This document shows positions 12,242-12,791 of a DNA stretch of 12,791 bases, piece by piece. This DNA comes from an uncultured Methanobrevibacter sp. (GTDB lineage: Archaea; Methanobacteriota; Methanobacteria; Methanobacteriales; Methanobacteriaceae). The stretch covers positions 1 through 12,791 of the forward strand of contig CACZNW010000128.1 of NCBI GenBank assembly GCA_902782595.1, in the 5' to 3' direction. Under the pieces are notes generated by a model. That model was not told the origin of the DNA. It saw nothing but the letters and a program-made list of their open reading frames with translations, and ran no database searches. The position numbers and the translations under genes were made by a program. Numbering within the stretch: the first letter of the stretch is position 1; each line of letters starts with the position of its first letter.

Positions 12242-12791
12242 TTACATCATTGGAGGCATTCCGCCCATTGCGGAAGGGTCCATACCCATATCTTCAGGGC
12301 CTTTGGTTGATGCAATTACATCATCAATTCTTAAAATCATTTCAGCTGCTTCGGATGCAGACTGAATAGCCTGTTTTTTAACACGTTTAGGTTCGATTAC
12401 ACCAGCTTCTTTCATGTCTGCTACTTCACCGGAGAATACATCTAATCCCATGTAGAAGGAATCTTCTTGTGCTGCTCTTAAATCTACTAATGAGTCAATG
12501 CTGTCTAAACCTGCATTTTCAGCCAAGGTTTTTGGTACGATTTCTAAAGCTTCTGCAAATGCGTTTACAGCTAACTGTTCTCTTCCGTAAATGGATTCTG
12601 CGTAATCTTTGAGTTTTTTAGCCATTGCAATTTCTGGAGCTCCTCCACCAGCAACAACTTTGTCATCTTCTACAGTAGCAGCTACAACACCAATTGCATC
12701 TTCAATAGCTCTTACAATTTCGTCAACAATGTGTTTGGTACTTCCTCTTACGAATAATGTTACGGATTTAGCACCACTGCATTCTTCGACA
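12242..12791 (-). CDS. Thermosome (group II chaperonin) subunit, C-terminal part
   Basis: Subunit of the ATP-driven archaeal chaperonin that encloses and folds proteins. The 183 visible codons cover the second half of the equatorial domain. They include SVTLFVRGSTKHIVDEIVRAIEDA, the ATP-site segment VVAGGGAPEIAMAKKL, SIYGREQLAVNAFAEALE, and the intermediate-domain return ending in IDDVIAS. A Gly/Met-rich tail (GMDPSAMGGMPPMM) is typical of CCT/thermosome subunits. The gene continues beyond the window edge. An internal ATG at 12625 is not the start. Codon use looks more selective (many GCT, GGT, GTA) than its neighbours, as expected for a highly expressed gene. Alpha or beta type cannot be decided from this end. 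Confidence 0.95.
   Translation of the reverse strand, partial: VEECSGAKSVTLFVRGSTKHIVDEIVRAIEDAIGVVAATVEDDKVVAGGGAPEIAMAKKLKDYAESIYGREQLAVNAFAEALEIVPKTLAENAGLDSIDSLVDLRAAQEDSFYMGLDVFSGEVADMKEAGVIEPKRVKKQAIQSASEAAEMILRIDDVIASTKGPEDMGMDPSAMGGMPPMM

Noticed and set aside
12242..12625. Short stand-alone gene starting at the ATG at 12625
   Set aside because: The frame stays open to the window edge and encodes the upstream thermosome sequence, including the GGGAP nucleotide-site segment, so this ATG is internal.

Overview
The window is AT-rich archaeal DNA from a methanogen, most likely a Methanobrevibacter-like member of the Methanobacteriales. The taxonomic evidence is the methanogenesis marker 2 protein, a DUF2117 protein, a NOB1-type PIN/zinc-ribbon endonuclease, FilR1-type regulators, archaeal CbiZ, a thermosome subunit ending in a GGM-rich tail, archaeal TATA-like promoters and SD sites of the GGAGGTGAT type. 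The genus is an inference from base composition and gene content.

Layout, left to right. A minus-strand gene leaves the left edge; only its first codons are visible. Divergent from it is a membrane-anchored staphylococcal-nuclease-type thermonuclease with a C-terminal cysteine module (148-891). Next comes a tight two-gene operon: a stand-alone HIRAN protein (1015-1389) and an ARPP-1/DUF6569-type protein (1391-2323). About 650 bp of AT-rich DNA separates it from a convergent minus-strand operon, NOB1 - DUF2117 - methanogenesis marker 2 (5596 down to 2982). The 500-bp gap upstream of that operon holds an array of about fourteen 11-bp units with a TTTGGAA core. The array ends at the TATA element of a plus-strand regulator operon: FilR1-like regulator, FilR1-like paralogue, small winged-helix protein and MoaB-type molybdopterin protein (6096-8550). 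Then come minus-strand PRC-barrel and pyrE genes, divergent from exonuclease VII xseA-xseB (9463-11207). xseA carries three 45-residue tandem repeats in its helical region. xseB overlaps the convergent cobinamide-salvage gene cbiZ by 11 bp. The window ends in the 3' part of a minus-strand thermosome gene.

Functional themes. DNA processing: SNase, HIRAN/ARPP-1, ExoVII. Methanogenesis-linked functions: marker 2, DUF2117, MoaB for the Mo/W cofactor, CbiZ for corrinoid salvage. Housekeeping: NOB1, PyrE, thermosome. Regulation: two FilR1 paralogues plus a small HTH protein. The strongest unexplained signal is the 11-bp phased array at about 5856-6009. The expanded xseA repeats and the HIRAN-ARPP-1 pair come next. 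None of the functional assignments was checked by a database search; they rest on motif and family recognition.
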